Assembly (NCBI GenBank): GCA_036872755.1
Contig: JAVHNS010000001.1
Location: 3,782,001 to 3,846,000 of the forward strand
DNA: 64,000 bases
Direction: 5' to 3'
Source: Orbilia blumenaviensis
Taxonomy: Eukaryota; Ascomycota; Orbiliomycetes; Orbiliales; Orbiliaceae
Position 1 is the first letter of the stretch; every line of letters begins with the position of its first letter. Shown one piece after another: positions 1 through 11,503 of the stretch. The notes under the pieces are model-generated. The model made no database searches. It saw only the letters and a program-made list of their open reading frames with translations, and was not told the origin of the DNA. The translations under genes were made by a program, and so were the position numbers.

Positions 1-632
1 TCCGTTTCTAAAAATGTGAGGACGTCTTGGTATTTTAGGTCGCTGTCCACGATTATGTGTGTTACCTCTTTTGAGAGTTCGAAGACGACGGTAGCACCAT
101 ATTCTTTGGCCTTTTCAATGCGCATTTTACGCTCTGGTCTTTTTTCGGAGGGTTTTATGAAGAAGAATGTTAGAGAGGAGAAGATTCGCCGGGAGGCCGG
201 TTGGAGAGCGGATGCTTTAGATTTTGAGGACCGAGTTGTGGTTTTGGGACGTTTCGCGGTGGTGCTGCTTGTGGCAGATGATGCCGGTGGTTCTGTGGTT
301 TTTCTTTTCGGCATTGCAATGCTATATTCTGGTATATCTGACGTAGTATATATGTTGTTGCTCACAGATCTCGAAGGTTGTCTGCTCCGAGTTCTATCTC
401 TATTGGTGGTCGTGGTGTTGATATCGATATTCGCGGTTGCAATTGGGTTGAGAGTGTGTTGTGGAGTGTTGGAATGCGGTTGCAAGGCGCGGTTTCTGGC
501 CCTGCGATTGGCCGAAAATAGTTCGGCGAGGCGCTGGTCTTCAGGCGACGGTTCGTCGTCTGTATTGCAGAACGAGTCGGTGGAATACTTGATCAGCGTG
601 TCGAAAAACTCCCTTTTTTCGTCCGTGCTCAT
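1..632 (-). CDS. POL4: BRCT-domain protein, probable DNA polymerase IV/lambda (family X), N-terminal part
   Basis: A reading frame opens at the ATG at 632-630 and stays open for 210 codons to the left edge, so the gene is partial (3' end missing). The first ~145 residues are polar and low in complexity with a basic Lys/Arg/Ser/Thr-rich stretch. From about residue 148 a BRCT-like domain begins: an IFSSLTFFF strand, a RMRIEKAKEYGA-type helix (here RKMRIEKAKEYGA) and EVTHIIVD followed by a DVL helix. In fungi this order, with the BRCT near the N-terminus and its ITHVIVD strand, is typical of family X polymerases used in non-homologous end joining. The catalytic part lies outside the window, so another BRCT protein is possible. 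The gene is divergent from CHD1 across a 2.7-kb spacer. BRCT assignment is fairly sure; the polymerase identity is inference. Confidence 0.6.
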   Translation of the reverse strand, partial: MSTDEKREFFDTLIKYSTDSFCNTDDEPSPEDQRLAELFSANRRARNRALQPHSNTPQHTLNPIATANIDINTTTTNRDRTRSRQPSRSVSNNIYTTSDIPEYSIAMPKRKTTEPPASSATSSTTAKRPKTTTRSSKSKASALQPASRRIFSSLTFFFIKPSEKRPERKMRIEKAKEYGATVVFELSKEVTHIIVDSDLKYQDVLTFLET

Positions 633-3300
633 TGTCGTCTGAGATCGACCCTTTTTTCCCAGAGAAGAATGGTGGGATGGGAGGGGATGTTATATATATA
701 TAAATCCTGATTATCATTAGTACGACTAAGAAGGAGTATAAATTTGGAAACGAGGTGGGCTAAAAAGTGCGCACTTTGTACGCAATTTTGGCGCAACGAA
801 AATAACGTTTTTAATCCTTTCTTTTCTTTTCTTATCTTAGATGTTCCTTTTTTTTTTTCAAATGGGAGATTGACAGGTCGATGCGGGAGGGTGCATTTTT
901 GGCCTGGTTCATTGGTCTGGGGGTGTGTACGACAGGGTCACTGGCGGGATCGGGTGTACAATGTCCCCAGGTAGCAGGCAGTTACGAGACTGGCGACACG
1001 AGATCACGAGGGCTATTTTACTCATGGGATTGTTGGAGTCAGTTGGCATGATTCATATTATGGCGGTGTACATATTCATACCTGCTACCATATGTAGTAG
1101 CAAACTGGGACAGGGAATAATTTAATGTTCAAATACCTGGACGAGACAGAGGGAAAGAAGAGGGTGTGTGGATGGATGCAGGTCTTCCTTTTCGGAACGA
1201 CTGGATTGTAATTGGAACAGAACCAGAGGCTGGAAGACTGCGTGTGCATGAGGCGACATGTGGAACCCAACGACCGGACGTTGCAGTACATGTAACTTCC
1301 TCTTTCTCTTCAGCCGGTTGGATACGATTTCTTGTTTTTTTCTTTTTGGTCGATATCGATAAAATGGAATGGAAGGATATCGATGTGCGATCGAGATCTC
1401 TGGTTTCTCTCTCTGCACACACCCACCCACACACAGACTTCCCGTCCGTCGGGTTGATTCCAGATCTTGCTGCAACTGCAGGGCCTTGTAGATGTGTATA
1501 TATACCGTCAGTTAGTATGTGTTTATATATATATTTTTAATTTTGTACTTACTGAGAAATAATACTACTTCTCTCGAGTGAAGTTATATAAGATCCAGCG
1601 TGGTGATGATGGTGATGAGTGGTGGGAGTAGTTTGGTGTTAGTTGGGAAGTGTGCAGGTGTTGTATACGGGATGGAGCATCTACGGCCTCACCGAATCCG
1701 AAACGGGACTGACCGCCCTGGGCTGTATTGACAGTGAAATAGTCCCAAAGGGCGTGAATGTGTGGGTGTTGTGTGTTGTGTGGATGCGCAGATCCCGACG
1801 AGCACACGACTCCCTTCATCCTCTGCTTCACCTTCCTGCGCTGCCCATATTCTTCTTTCTGCTGCTTCTGCTGCGTCTTCTGGACCACTGTTGTGTCTGT
1901 CCTATTTGGATTCCCTCCTACACACCCTCTCATCCAGGCAGCCTCACCTCTTCACACCTTCACATCTTCTTCTTTCCCTTCATCACCATCACCACCATCA
2001 TCACCCCAGCTCACCATCATCATCATCGAACGACGACCACCATATATCATCCTTCCCGATCACGGTAAGCCATTCGTTTTTCTTCTGCTTCCTTTGCTGT
2101 GTGCTGCTTTCCTGCTTCCTCTCTATAATCTTCTTATTGCTCTTCTTCTTCTCTTCTGGTATCATCATATATAAAATATATTCCCTCCCATCGCTGGCCC
2201 TTTGCACTTGTTGCTTGTTGCTAGTGCTGTTATATACACCCATCTATTCATTCCTCCTACGCATTGGGTTTATACACACAGTTGCTGGCCTGGCATGTAT
2301 TATACCTACCCAGTATAGCACTATTCTATGGGCGTATAGTATTAAACGGCCAGACCAGAATAGACATACAGATAGACAGACCAGACGCCGCCGATTCTGG
2401 GGGAAGACTGTCTGTTGCTGGGGCTTTTTTTTTTTTTTTTTTTTTTTTTTTCTGCTTGCTGGCCTGCTTTGCTTGCTTGCTGGCTGGCTGGCTGGGCCGG
2501 AAACTTGAGGGCCAGGTCCAGTCTCCGTCGTCCCAGCTGCTGCTTCTTCCCATTCCCTTTTTTCCGCCCCGTTTCAAACAGAATTTCTTCCCTAATCACT
2601 TTCTTCCCCCCCAACACACTCACCTGTACCTGCCATCTCTCTTCTCCCCCCCATCAGTTCCACCCCCCAAGGTCATCACCATCCGACGACCTGGACTCTC
2701 CGAATTCTCACTGTATGTCCTTCATCTCCTGCTTCCATTGTTTCTGCTCCTTCTGCTCCTGTTGCTGTCTGTTCTTCGCCCTTTATTTTGGTTGCTGCTG
2801 CGAGACACGCTCGGAGGATTCCCTACCAAAAAATTATATGGAGAAATCGGTATATAACCCACAGAAAATATATCGAGTCCTCTCCGGGCTGGTCGTCCGC
2901 CACACCATCCCTCCTCATCGAATATCATCTTCCAAGGTGATTTTCGGGTCTTCAGCTGTTATTTTCACTCCTTATCGTCCTCATATCCCTCCCGAACTCG
3001 TCCCTTCAATCCTCAGTTCGCTGCTGTAAAAATTGGCCCTAGAATCCTGTCCGTCGTCGTCGTCCCTCCACTGTACCCTGCCTCTTCGATCTGGAGGCTT
3101 CGAGACCCCGGGCTACCTTCTGATGCCTGTAACCGGTCTTGAATCGGTCTTTCTATCGGTCGCTCATCGTCCATTTGGGTCGCCTCCTCCGGGGCTCTCG
3201 GGGGATTGGCTTCTTGCTGCTATTTTGTTCTTCAATTGCTTTCATCTTCACCTGCTAACATTCTCGTCCCTTCTCGTCGATCTGCTCATCTAGTTTCAAG
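633..3300. other. Divergent intergenic region with pyrimidine-rich CHD1 leader
   Basis: This 2.7-kb spacer separates the leftward BRCT gene from CHD1. I see no convincing gene. From about 1800 to 3000 the + strand is very rich in C and T (runs of CTT, CTG and TCC), which opens several meaningless Leu/Ser/Phe-rich frames. A run of 27 T lies at 2425-2451. The C/T bias on the sense strand just upstream of a fungal start codon suggests core promoter and a long 5' UTR for CHD1, perhaps with an intron in the leader (a GTAAGC donor-like site at about 2064), but this is not provable from sequence. Confidence 0.5.
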
Positions 3301-6300
3301 ATGACGTCCGCCACTGTGTCGGACGTCTCGCGTCTGCCACCCATACACAGCACCTACACCCCCGACGTCTCCGTAGAGGGCAACTCCCCCGTCGAGAAGT
3401 CAGATTCGCCCTCGGCCAGCGATCTGACGGACCTCGGGGTCGCAGCGGTGGTCTACTCCTCGTCTGCTTCGGCGAGCGAGGAGGAAGACTCGCCAATGGA
3501 CCACGAGGAGCCGCAGATGACCGAGTCCAGCTCCGACGGGGAGCAGAGCGACAATGGCGACGGCGACTTCGACGACGATGCCGGCGAGAATGCATCTGAG
3601 GATGCAGAAGGAGAGGAGGAGGAGGACGTGCTGGAGATAATCAGCAGTCCAGAGCCGGCCGGGAGGCGGCTCTCTAAAGTCAAGAAGTCCAAGGACTCTG
3701 CTGCCGAGGACTATTCACAGAACCCAGAGCTCTGGGGTCTGCGTCGGAGTGTATGCACCCTTCCCACCGAATGCTCCCTCCTATGTCACCTATCCTAGTA
3801 TCTCGCCTTTACTGACCTTTTCTCTTGAATAGTCCCGTCCCGTCGCACGTAATAAGAGGATCGTATGTTTCTTCCTCCCTCCCATACCCCCTTACTTCCG
3901 TCCTCTATACACCATTGGTACATTCGAAGCTAACAGTAGTCCTGCAGATCGAATCCTCTGACGAGGACGAGGAGGACGATGAAGATGACGATGTCGTGAG
4001 CGACGACTCCGACGTAAAGCCTCGAAAGAGGTCAAAGGCAAAGTCGTCGCGGCCGACTAAAAGTCAGTGTTTCCACCCTCTATCTCTCCCTTTCCTCAAT
4101 TGATTTGACAATATACTTTCCACCTCTTCCTTATAACCTGCTAATGTCTCCTTTCATATTAGCTGCCGCCGCCTCCAAGGTCAACACCCCCCGTGTCTCG
4201 ACCGAGTCGAGTGAAGACGGAGATGACTCCGACTTCTACTCCAACAAGAAGGCTGCCAGGAGGAAGAAGCGACGACTGAACCCTGTCGTCGAACACGAGG
4301 TTCGCGTGCCAACGAGGGCCGCAACCAAAGTCACCAACTACAATGTTGATGACGATTCGGACGAGTTTCTCGAGTCCGACTACGACCAGGGCCAGGCTGT
4401 GGAGTGGGTCGAGGATACCTCTCCTGGTATCGATGCGATCTTGGACCATCGTGTCAGGGAGGGGTTAGACCCCGAGGAATATGCAGACAGCAGGGAGCAT
4501 CTGGAATTCCTCGTATGTCTTCTCCGTCCTCTCTATCTCACATATACGTCAATGCCTAACGTCAATCCTTTTTTATTTCTAGATCAAATGGACGGAACAA
4601 GCCCACGTCCATGCAACCTGGGAGCAGTCATCCGACCTCAGCCAGCGGAAGGGCTTCCGCAAGCTGAATAACTACATGAACAAGGTCAAGTTAGACATCG
4701 AGAGGCGCACTGACCCAGAAACGACGAAGGAGGACCTCGAGCGTTGGAACCTGGAGCGAGAACGTCTGGTCGAAGCTGTCCTCGAAGCTAGGGAGGTCGA
4801 ACGTGTCGTCGCCTCCAGAAATGAGGGTGACGGCCTCGAATACCTCGTAAAGTGTATGTACCACCTCTCACCCCCCCTCCATAACATATGTTTCGTTTTG
4901 CTCACAATCTATGTAGGGCGAAGCTTGACATACGAGAAGTGCACGTGGGAAGCGGAGTCGTTCTTGCAGACTCTTGCAGCCACGGAGATTTCACAGTTCC
5001 GCAAGCGATACAAGTCGGCCCGTTCCTACGCGATCACTCCTCTCAGAAAGCGAGAGAAGTGCAAGTTATGGTCCAAGCAGCCGGAGTACATCCAGTTCGG
5101 TGAGCTCCGTGACTTTCAGTTGAAGGGTGTTAACTGGCTCCGATACAATTGGTCCGTCCACAGGAATAGTATCCTGGCGGATGAAATGGGTTTGGGCAAG
5201 ACTGTTCAGACCGTCGCGTTCCTGAGTTGGTTGAAGAACACCATGGAGATAGATGGGCCGTTTCTTGTCGTTGTCCCACTGTCTACGGTCCCTGCTTGGT
5301 GCGACACTTTTGTGAAGTGGGCGCCTGATCTTAACTTCATCGTATACAACGGTCCTACCAAAGCCCGCGCTGTCATCCAGGAGCACGAGATGTTCCAAGA
5401 TGCCACCCGTAAGAAGACCAAGTTCCATGTGATGATCACCACATACGAATACGTCAACCATGACGCCCAGCTCCTGCAGTCCATTCGATGGAACTACCTT
5501 GCCGTCGATGAAGCCCATCGCTTGAAGAACGTCGAATCACGATTGTACGAATCCCTCAAACAGTTCAAGGTCGAAGACCGACTGTTGATCACCGGTACTC
5601 CGCTGCAAAACAATCTTAGCGAGCTTGTTGCGCTGCTTGAGTTCCTGGATCCCGGCAATATTGACATTGACCGCAACATCGATTTACAGAGTGATCAGGC
5701 TGAACAGGAGATTAAGAAACTCCAGGAGACTTTGCAGCCGTATATCCTCCGTCGTGTTAAGAAGGATGTGGAAGCGTCCTTGCCCCAGAAGACTGAAAAG
5801 ATCATTCGTGTCGAACTATCAGATATCCAAACCGAATGGTATAAGAACATCTATACCCGTAATTACTCTGCCCTCAACGCAAAGAGCAAGGCAAAGGTCT
5901 CGTTGTTAAACATTGTCATGGAACTGAAGAAAATCAGCAACCATCCGTTCTTGTTCCCGTCTGCCGAGGAAGATATTATGAAAGGTTTGGAGAGTAAGGC
6001 GGACCGATTGAACGCGATGATCATGTGTAGCGGCAAAATGGTATGCACTTTAACTTTCTATATCAGGGGACCAACGTTGTTCTAACATTCTTCGTCTAGG
6101 TTCTGATGGATCGATTCCTCACAAAGATGAAAGCCGACGGTCATCGTGTCCTTATCTTCAGTCAGATGGTGAACATGCTTGACCTTCTTCAGGAATACCT
6201 CACTCTTCGTGGGTTTGCATATCAGCGCATTGACGGAACTGTCACCGCTAGCAATCGTAAGATCGCCATTGATCGGTATAACGCACCTGGAAGTGAAGAC

Positions 6301-8716
6301 TTCTGCTTCTTGCTCAGTACACGTGCCGGAGGTTTAGGTATTAACCTTACCACCGCTGATACTGTCATTATCTTCGACTCCGACTGGAACCCGCAAGCCG
6401 ATCTTCAGGCTATGGCGCGTGCTCATCGTATCGGTCAAAAGAACCATGTCATGATCTATCGGTTTGTGTCGAAAGATACCATTGAAGAAGAAGTTCTCGA
6501 GCGTGCTCGTGTCAAGTTGCTCATGGAATATGCTGTGTACATGGGTATCACCGATTCTACCCTTACAGATAAGGTGAAGAAGAACGCGAAGACTCTTTCG
6601 CAGGCAGAACTCGCGAACGTTCTCGCCGCTCGTGCTCATAAGATCTTCGAAGGTGATAAGGAAAAGCAAAATCAGAAGAAGCTTGAGACTCTTGATATTG
6701 AGGACTACTTGCAGCATGCTGAGGATCATGACACCGACGCGCAAGGTGCATCTTTGATCAGGAATGAGGGTGGAGAGGCCTTCCAAGAGCTTCTCAAACA
6801 GTTCGAGGTTACAGATATTGATGTCGATTGGGACAGTGTTCTCCCGCCAGAACAGCTTGAATCCCTTCGAGCAGCAGACAAGTTGAAGCAAGACGAGGAA
6901 TTCTTACAGGAACAAATCCAGGCGAACGCGAAGAGAGTGCGTCGACCGATGAATGGTATCAATGATTCCGATAGCAGTGGATCTGAGAAAACTCCCGCTC
7001 GCGGTAGACGTGGTCCTCCCAAGAAACGTCGTCCTGAGCCCAGACGTCGCGATGATAGTTCCGATGAGGAAGGCGAGATTCCAGATCCTTCCCGTCCACT
7101 CACCGACCGTGAAGTTCGAAACCTTTACAATTCGTTTGTTAGGTACGGTCTTGTCGATGACAGATATGTCGAGATCGTTAGGGATGCGAAGCTTCAAGAC
7201 CGAGACCGCGAGGTCATTGTGTCGACGATCAAGGATATAGTTCGTCTTAGTGAGGAAGCTATTAAATCCCATGAAGCGGCACAAAAGGAAGAAGGTATCA
7301 CGCGCAAGGACAAGAAAGCCATCTTATTCGAATACAAAGGCGTCAAGGATATTAATGCTGAGAAAGTCACTCAGATTCCTGATTTCTTACGCGTTTTGAG
7401 GACTGCAATCTCGGGTTGTCCGAACGCTCTCGAATTTAGAATTGCCACAGCTAAGGTGAAGACTGAGAAGTGGAGCTGCGAATGGGGTGCTAAGGAAGAT
7501 GGTATGCTTTGTCTTGGTATCGATCGACACGGGTACAAAAACTGGGTACCGATCAGAGACGACCCCGAACTTGGTTTGAAAGACAAAATGTTCTTGGAGG
7601 AGCATAGAGTTGACAAGAAGGCGGAACGTGTCAAGGGTGGTGCAGCAAAATTATCTCCCGGCGCAGAACATCTGAGTCGAAGGGCCAACTACCTGCTAGG
7701 GCTTCTGAAGGATCAGCAAGAGAAAGCCGCTCAACAGCAAGCTGCTGCTACAGCCCGCTACCAGAGAGGAAACCGAAATAGTAACTCGGCATCCCCGATT
7801 CCTGGAAAGGGTCGTAAAGGAGTTAAGCCTGTTGGTGCTATCTCGAAGAAGCGTCCGATGACAGATCGCGATGGCGGCGATGAGTCCCCTTCGAAGCGGC
7901 CGAAGAACGGCAAGAATGACAAGAAGGAGGTGCAGAAGAATGGTATTCTCAACTATTACGGAAAGAAGGAGAACACCGGTTCATCTCTGAAGAAGCATCG
8001 CCGTGAGTCCGACGTCTCTAAGGATGACGCGGCTCCTCATAAGAAGCGACGCGATGATGAGAAGCGAGTTTCTTCGCACGGGGACAAGCATTCTAAAGAC
8101 CATCACCACCATGGAGACAAGCATTCTAGAGACCATCACGGGGATAGACACTCCAAGGATCACCATCATAAGGCTAACGGGGCTGTGAAGAACGGTGTCA
8201 AGCGCAAGTCTCATGAACGCGATGAGCCTAATGGGTCAGCGTCGAAGGGATCACATGGTGCGAGCGGCTCCCCAACAAAATCCGGAGGAACCACGACGCG
8301 TGCTGAAGTAAGTTCATTCCAAGCAGATACATATTGTATATTCACGTTTACTAACCCTGTTATAGGATTTCATGTGGGGCATAAGAGACGACTTGAAAAA
8401 GCTGCACGCGCTCGACAAGGAGGAGCAAGAGCATCGAAACTATGCGCTTTCTATAAGAAAGGGGCTAATGGACGCTGGCGAACACATAAAGGACGTGCTT
8501 GAAGTTAATGCCCGAGCTCCCGGTCCAGCCAGAGACACTCTTGAGTTAGAACTCTGGGAAGTTGTTGCCCGCCATTGGCCACATCGCGAACCACGAATGC
8601 CAGGAAAGACGTACTTACGCATGTACAAAAAGTACCAGGAGCGTATTAATCAGATGAAGGCAAAGGACGGTCAGGGCTCGGAAAGCGCGACCCCATCCGC
8701 CTCCGTCTCGAAATAA
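3301..8716 (+). CDS. CHD1: Chromodomain-helicase-DNA-binding protein CHD1
   Basis: ATP-dependent nucleosome spacing and remodelling factor that travels with elongating RNA polymerase II. Eight exons join in frame: 3301-3750, 3833-3862, 3948-4062, 4163-4512, 4583-4853, 4917-6040, 6100-8307 and 8366-8716, giving 1632 residues, a normal length for fungal Chd1. In order: an acidic Ser/Asp/Glu-rich N-terminus (1-230); tandem chromodomains (about 265-345 and 370-435; FLIKWTEQAHVHATWE and YLVKWRSLTYEKCTWE, both created by splicing); a SNF2 ATPase with Walker A DEMGLGKT (about 493) and Walker B DEAH (about 602); helicase C lobe ending in ARAHRIGQ (about 886); a SANT/SLIDE-like DNA-binding region; a basic linker with three His-rich GDKHS-type repeats; and a C-terminal CHCT domain (WGIRDDLKKLHAL ... 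PGKTYLRMYKKY) in the last exon. The 30-nt second exon is short. Identity is certain; only the exact N-terminal introns carry some doubt. Confidence 0.96.
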
Positions 8717-9963
8717 CCGCAATACACCATTCTCTTCTTCCGCCTCCGCCCTTCCTCCTACTCTCTCCTCTCTTCTCTCTTGCCCGGTTTCTTTTTTCTT
8801 CCTTTTATCACAAAAAACACTATGACAAAGGAACATTTTGAGCGTTCTGTTATTTCACAACAGGTGCATACGGGGACTGGCGTTAAAAATTTTCACGTTC
8901 GACGTCTGGCTATGAAGCATTTAGGCCAGCAATTCCTATTTTTTTTACTTTTTTCGATTTTTACTTTTTACTGCACTGATCATGGTTTGTTATTATACAC
9001 GGGAGTCTATGCTTTGTCTTTCATCTTTGCCCTTCATATTACGTCGGGTTTCTCTACCTGCCATCTGTGGCACAGGAACTTTCCTACTCCTAGTGTCCAT
9101 TGTCTCTCCGCTTTTTTCAGTTTCGTTCGTCGAACATCACTTAACGGCATCAAGATGGGATACTACACTGCATAGCCTACTTATTAGTAATAACGTTATT
9201 CTAACGCGTCCACGAAGAACCAAAAAATCTGCTGTTTTTTGCACCTCTTTCGTCTTCTCTTCTTCTTTTTCATTAACGTTTCTTTCTTCGGTACTGTCAA
9301 CTGAATTATGGGGACCTGTTTCTTCTATCTTTTTTTTTTGCCAGTTGATAAGCACTGTTTTTTCTTGCAACTGCATATAGACGTTTCCCGCCATTTGCTC
9401 CACAAGGCTTCCCCCCATCTGCGCTCCCGACCTCCGACATCTCCATGTACACACATACATACCTCCTTCATAGCCTCAGACGACGACGACAGATGGAGGC
9501 GAACGGGAAGCAGATTATGATGGAGGGACAAAAAAGTTGATCGCCAGTATTGTTGCCCTGATACATACCTTAGTTCTTTACTAATTACTCTGAAAACATT
9601 AACATTTTCTTCTTCTACTGTATATTAGTTTTTCTTCTTTAGTTTATGTTATCAAATGGGCTGGGTGTTTCTACTTTTTTAACGCTTTTATGTGGCTTTC
9701 CTTTTCTCTTACCGTTACCTATCGAAGCACTTTTACTAACGCAACCTCAATCACCATCCTCTCCCACCTCTTTCCCCCTTCCCCCGCCTCTTCGTCGGCT
9801 GCTTTTGGGTGGTCGTTTTTTTATCTTCTTTCTTTCTAAGTTTTTCTTGTTTATTATACCCTATTATATAATATTATAGAAGAGAGAGAAAAACACAGAA
9901 GGAGTGCGGAGTGTGGATGGGCGGTATATTGTGTGGGAAATATATATCATACTCATTTTTTTG
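8717..9963. other. Intergenic, CHD1 3' flank
   Basis: T-rich sequence that presumably holds the CHD1 3' UTR and terminator in its first part. Small open frames on both strands (for example at 8780-9175 and 9137-9460) have no recognisable content and overlap one another. A short GAC repeat lies at about 9481-9492. No gene or RNA seen. Confidence 0.5.
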
Positions 9964-10788
9964 TTATCTGTGACAAAAGACATATCCTCTTTCAGTATAC
10001 GTAAGATAGATAGGCGTAGATTTGATACTCACTGGTGGGCTGGGTGTTTTGCGAAGTCGGATTTTTGGTGAGGGTAAAAATACAACAGGTTGCAACACTG
10101 CCCTGCTCGGGATCTTAAAGGGTCTTGAGATGATTTTATTCACAGATTCACGAAAAAAAATATACATATACACAAGGAAACCTATAGATATAAGAAAAAC
10201 CAATTCTATATATAACATCCACCGAGTTCTACCGACCCCCATTCTGTCTACAAACAAGATAAGCCGCAACCCAGGGCATCTCAAAACTGAAAAAGATAAT
10301 AGCTACAAGTATGAGGCCCCATATACAACCCACCCAGGGTCTTATACCCAATTCGACGGTGATGCAGGCGACTTGTCGACGAGACCAGTAGCGGTCTATT
10401 ATTCTTGAGTTTTTGAGGATGTCCGAGGTTAGTTCTAGTGGGAGGCGGGGGGGTTGCCAGTGTGCCGGGTTGGATAACTATTTTTTGGTTTTTGGTCACG
10501 ATGTTGGTTAACTGCTTTTTTTTACATTGGTATCTTGTATGGTGAGGAGGGACATACGACAATAGAACACCCCCTTATCTGGAAGAATAGGAATATACTT
10601 CGATGTCTAGTTCTTATTTGGGATAGGTACTCGTGATCTGGTGGGTTGTAGATTATTCTATCTAGGATGGTTTCTTTGTTTCTTTTGAAGAAGATCATGA
10701 GTGGCACTGTGCTGGGTCTTATTGGGATCGTGAGGGTTGCGGCTAGGTTCGCCGTCGAGGGGACCGGTGCTGGGTTTGCGGCCGCCAT
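9964..10788 (-). CDS. Possible three-exon gene for a small membrane protein (unrecognised)
   Basis: I propose exons 10788-10558, 10477-10348 and 10286-9964, read leftwards. They join in frame through a GTATGT...TAG intron (80 nt, with a TTAAC element) and a GTATAA...TTTTTCAG intron (61 nt), giving 227 residues. The start ATG has A at -3 and begins MAAANPAPVPSTAN. Exon 2 carries LPLELTSDIL, which resembles the start of an F-box, followed by IIDRYWSRRQVACITVEL. Exon 3 encodes one strongly hydrophobic stretch (WMLYIELVFLISIGFLVYMY), a likely membrane span, and then a less protein-like tail. I recognise no family. Without splicing all three pieces look like unrelated short frames. It could be noise; the in-phase junctions and amino-acid makeup of exon 2 are the only support. 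Confidence 0.3.
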
Positions 10789-11503
10789 TCTCTCCCCCAC
10801 TTTTTTCCTGCTTCTCCTCCTTCTAATTTTTTGTTGTTTGTCTTCTTTTAGTTTTATGGATTTTAGGTTATTGGGGGGAATATTTTGGGGGTACGTATAG
10901 GTTTTGTTTAGGGGCAGAATGCTATGGTTATATGATACTGAGTGGGTTTTGTGTAGTTTAGGCCTCAAAAGTCAGGTTAAGTTAGTTTCCAGACAACTCA
11001 AAGTTGCTGATAATGTATAATATATAATATACTGCTCAAAATTTTCCGGGTCTTATAGGGCTGAATTAGATGTTCTAGTAGTACGTGCTTCAGGGAATTA
11101 TAGATTGTCTCGTGCTTAGACATCGAAACTACAAAGAGTAGATTATATACTTAAGCATGTTCTTTTTGGGTTTATTTAAAAAGTGTTACCTACGTTCGTG
11201 GGTTTGCTTTGTGTTCTTAAGGGTATATAAACATACGAATTTCACGGTCTAACTTTTGACACCTTTTTTTGAGCCCGCTAATGGGGTGTATATATGTATA
11301 TATATATCGATATAAGAATATATGCAAGAATGCGCTTCGCTATATGTACAATGAAACCTTCCAACCAAAGTCAATATTAACTCAAACTCATGCAAAAAAA
11401 ACTCCAAAAGAAATGGGTATTTTTGGTTATAAATCTATCGATCGATCGAGTCTTTCTTTTTGGTCTCTTTTATGCCACCAAAATCGGTTTTTTTTTTTTG
11501 TGT
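10789..11503. other. Intergenic, AT-rich
   Basis: Seven hundred bases of AT-rich sequence with TATATA-type runs (about 11015-11035 and 11285-11315). Nothing gene-like seen. The right end is the 3' flank of the AA9 gene. Confidence 0.5.

Noticed and set aside
1762..3029. Several overlapping Ser/Leu/Phe-rich frames upstream of CHD1
   Set aside because: They result from C/T-rich DNA that lacks stop codons in several frames; no conserved motif and no consistent splicing.
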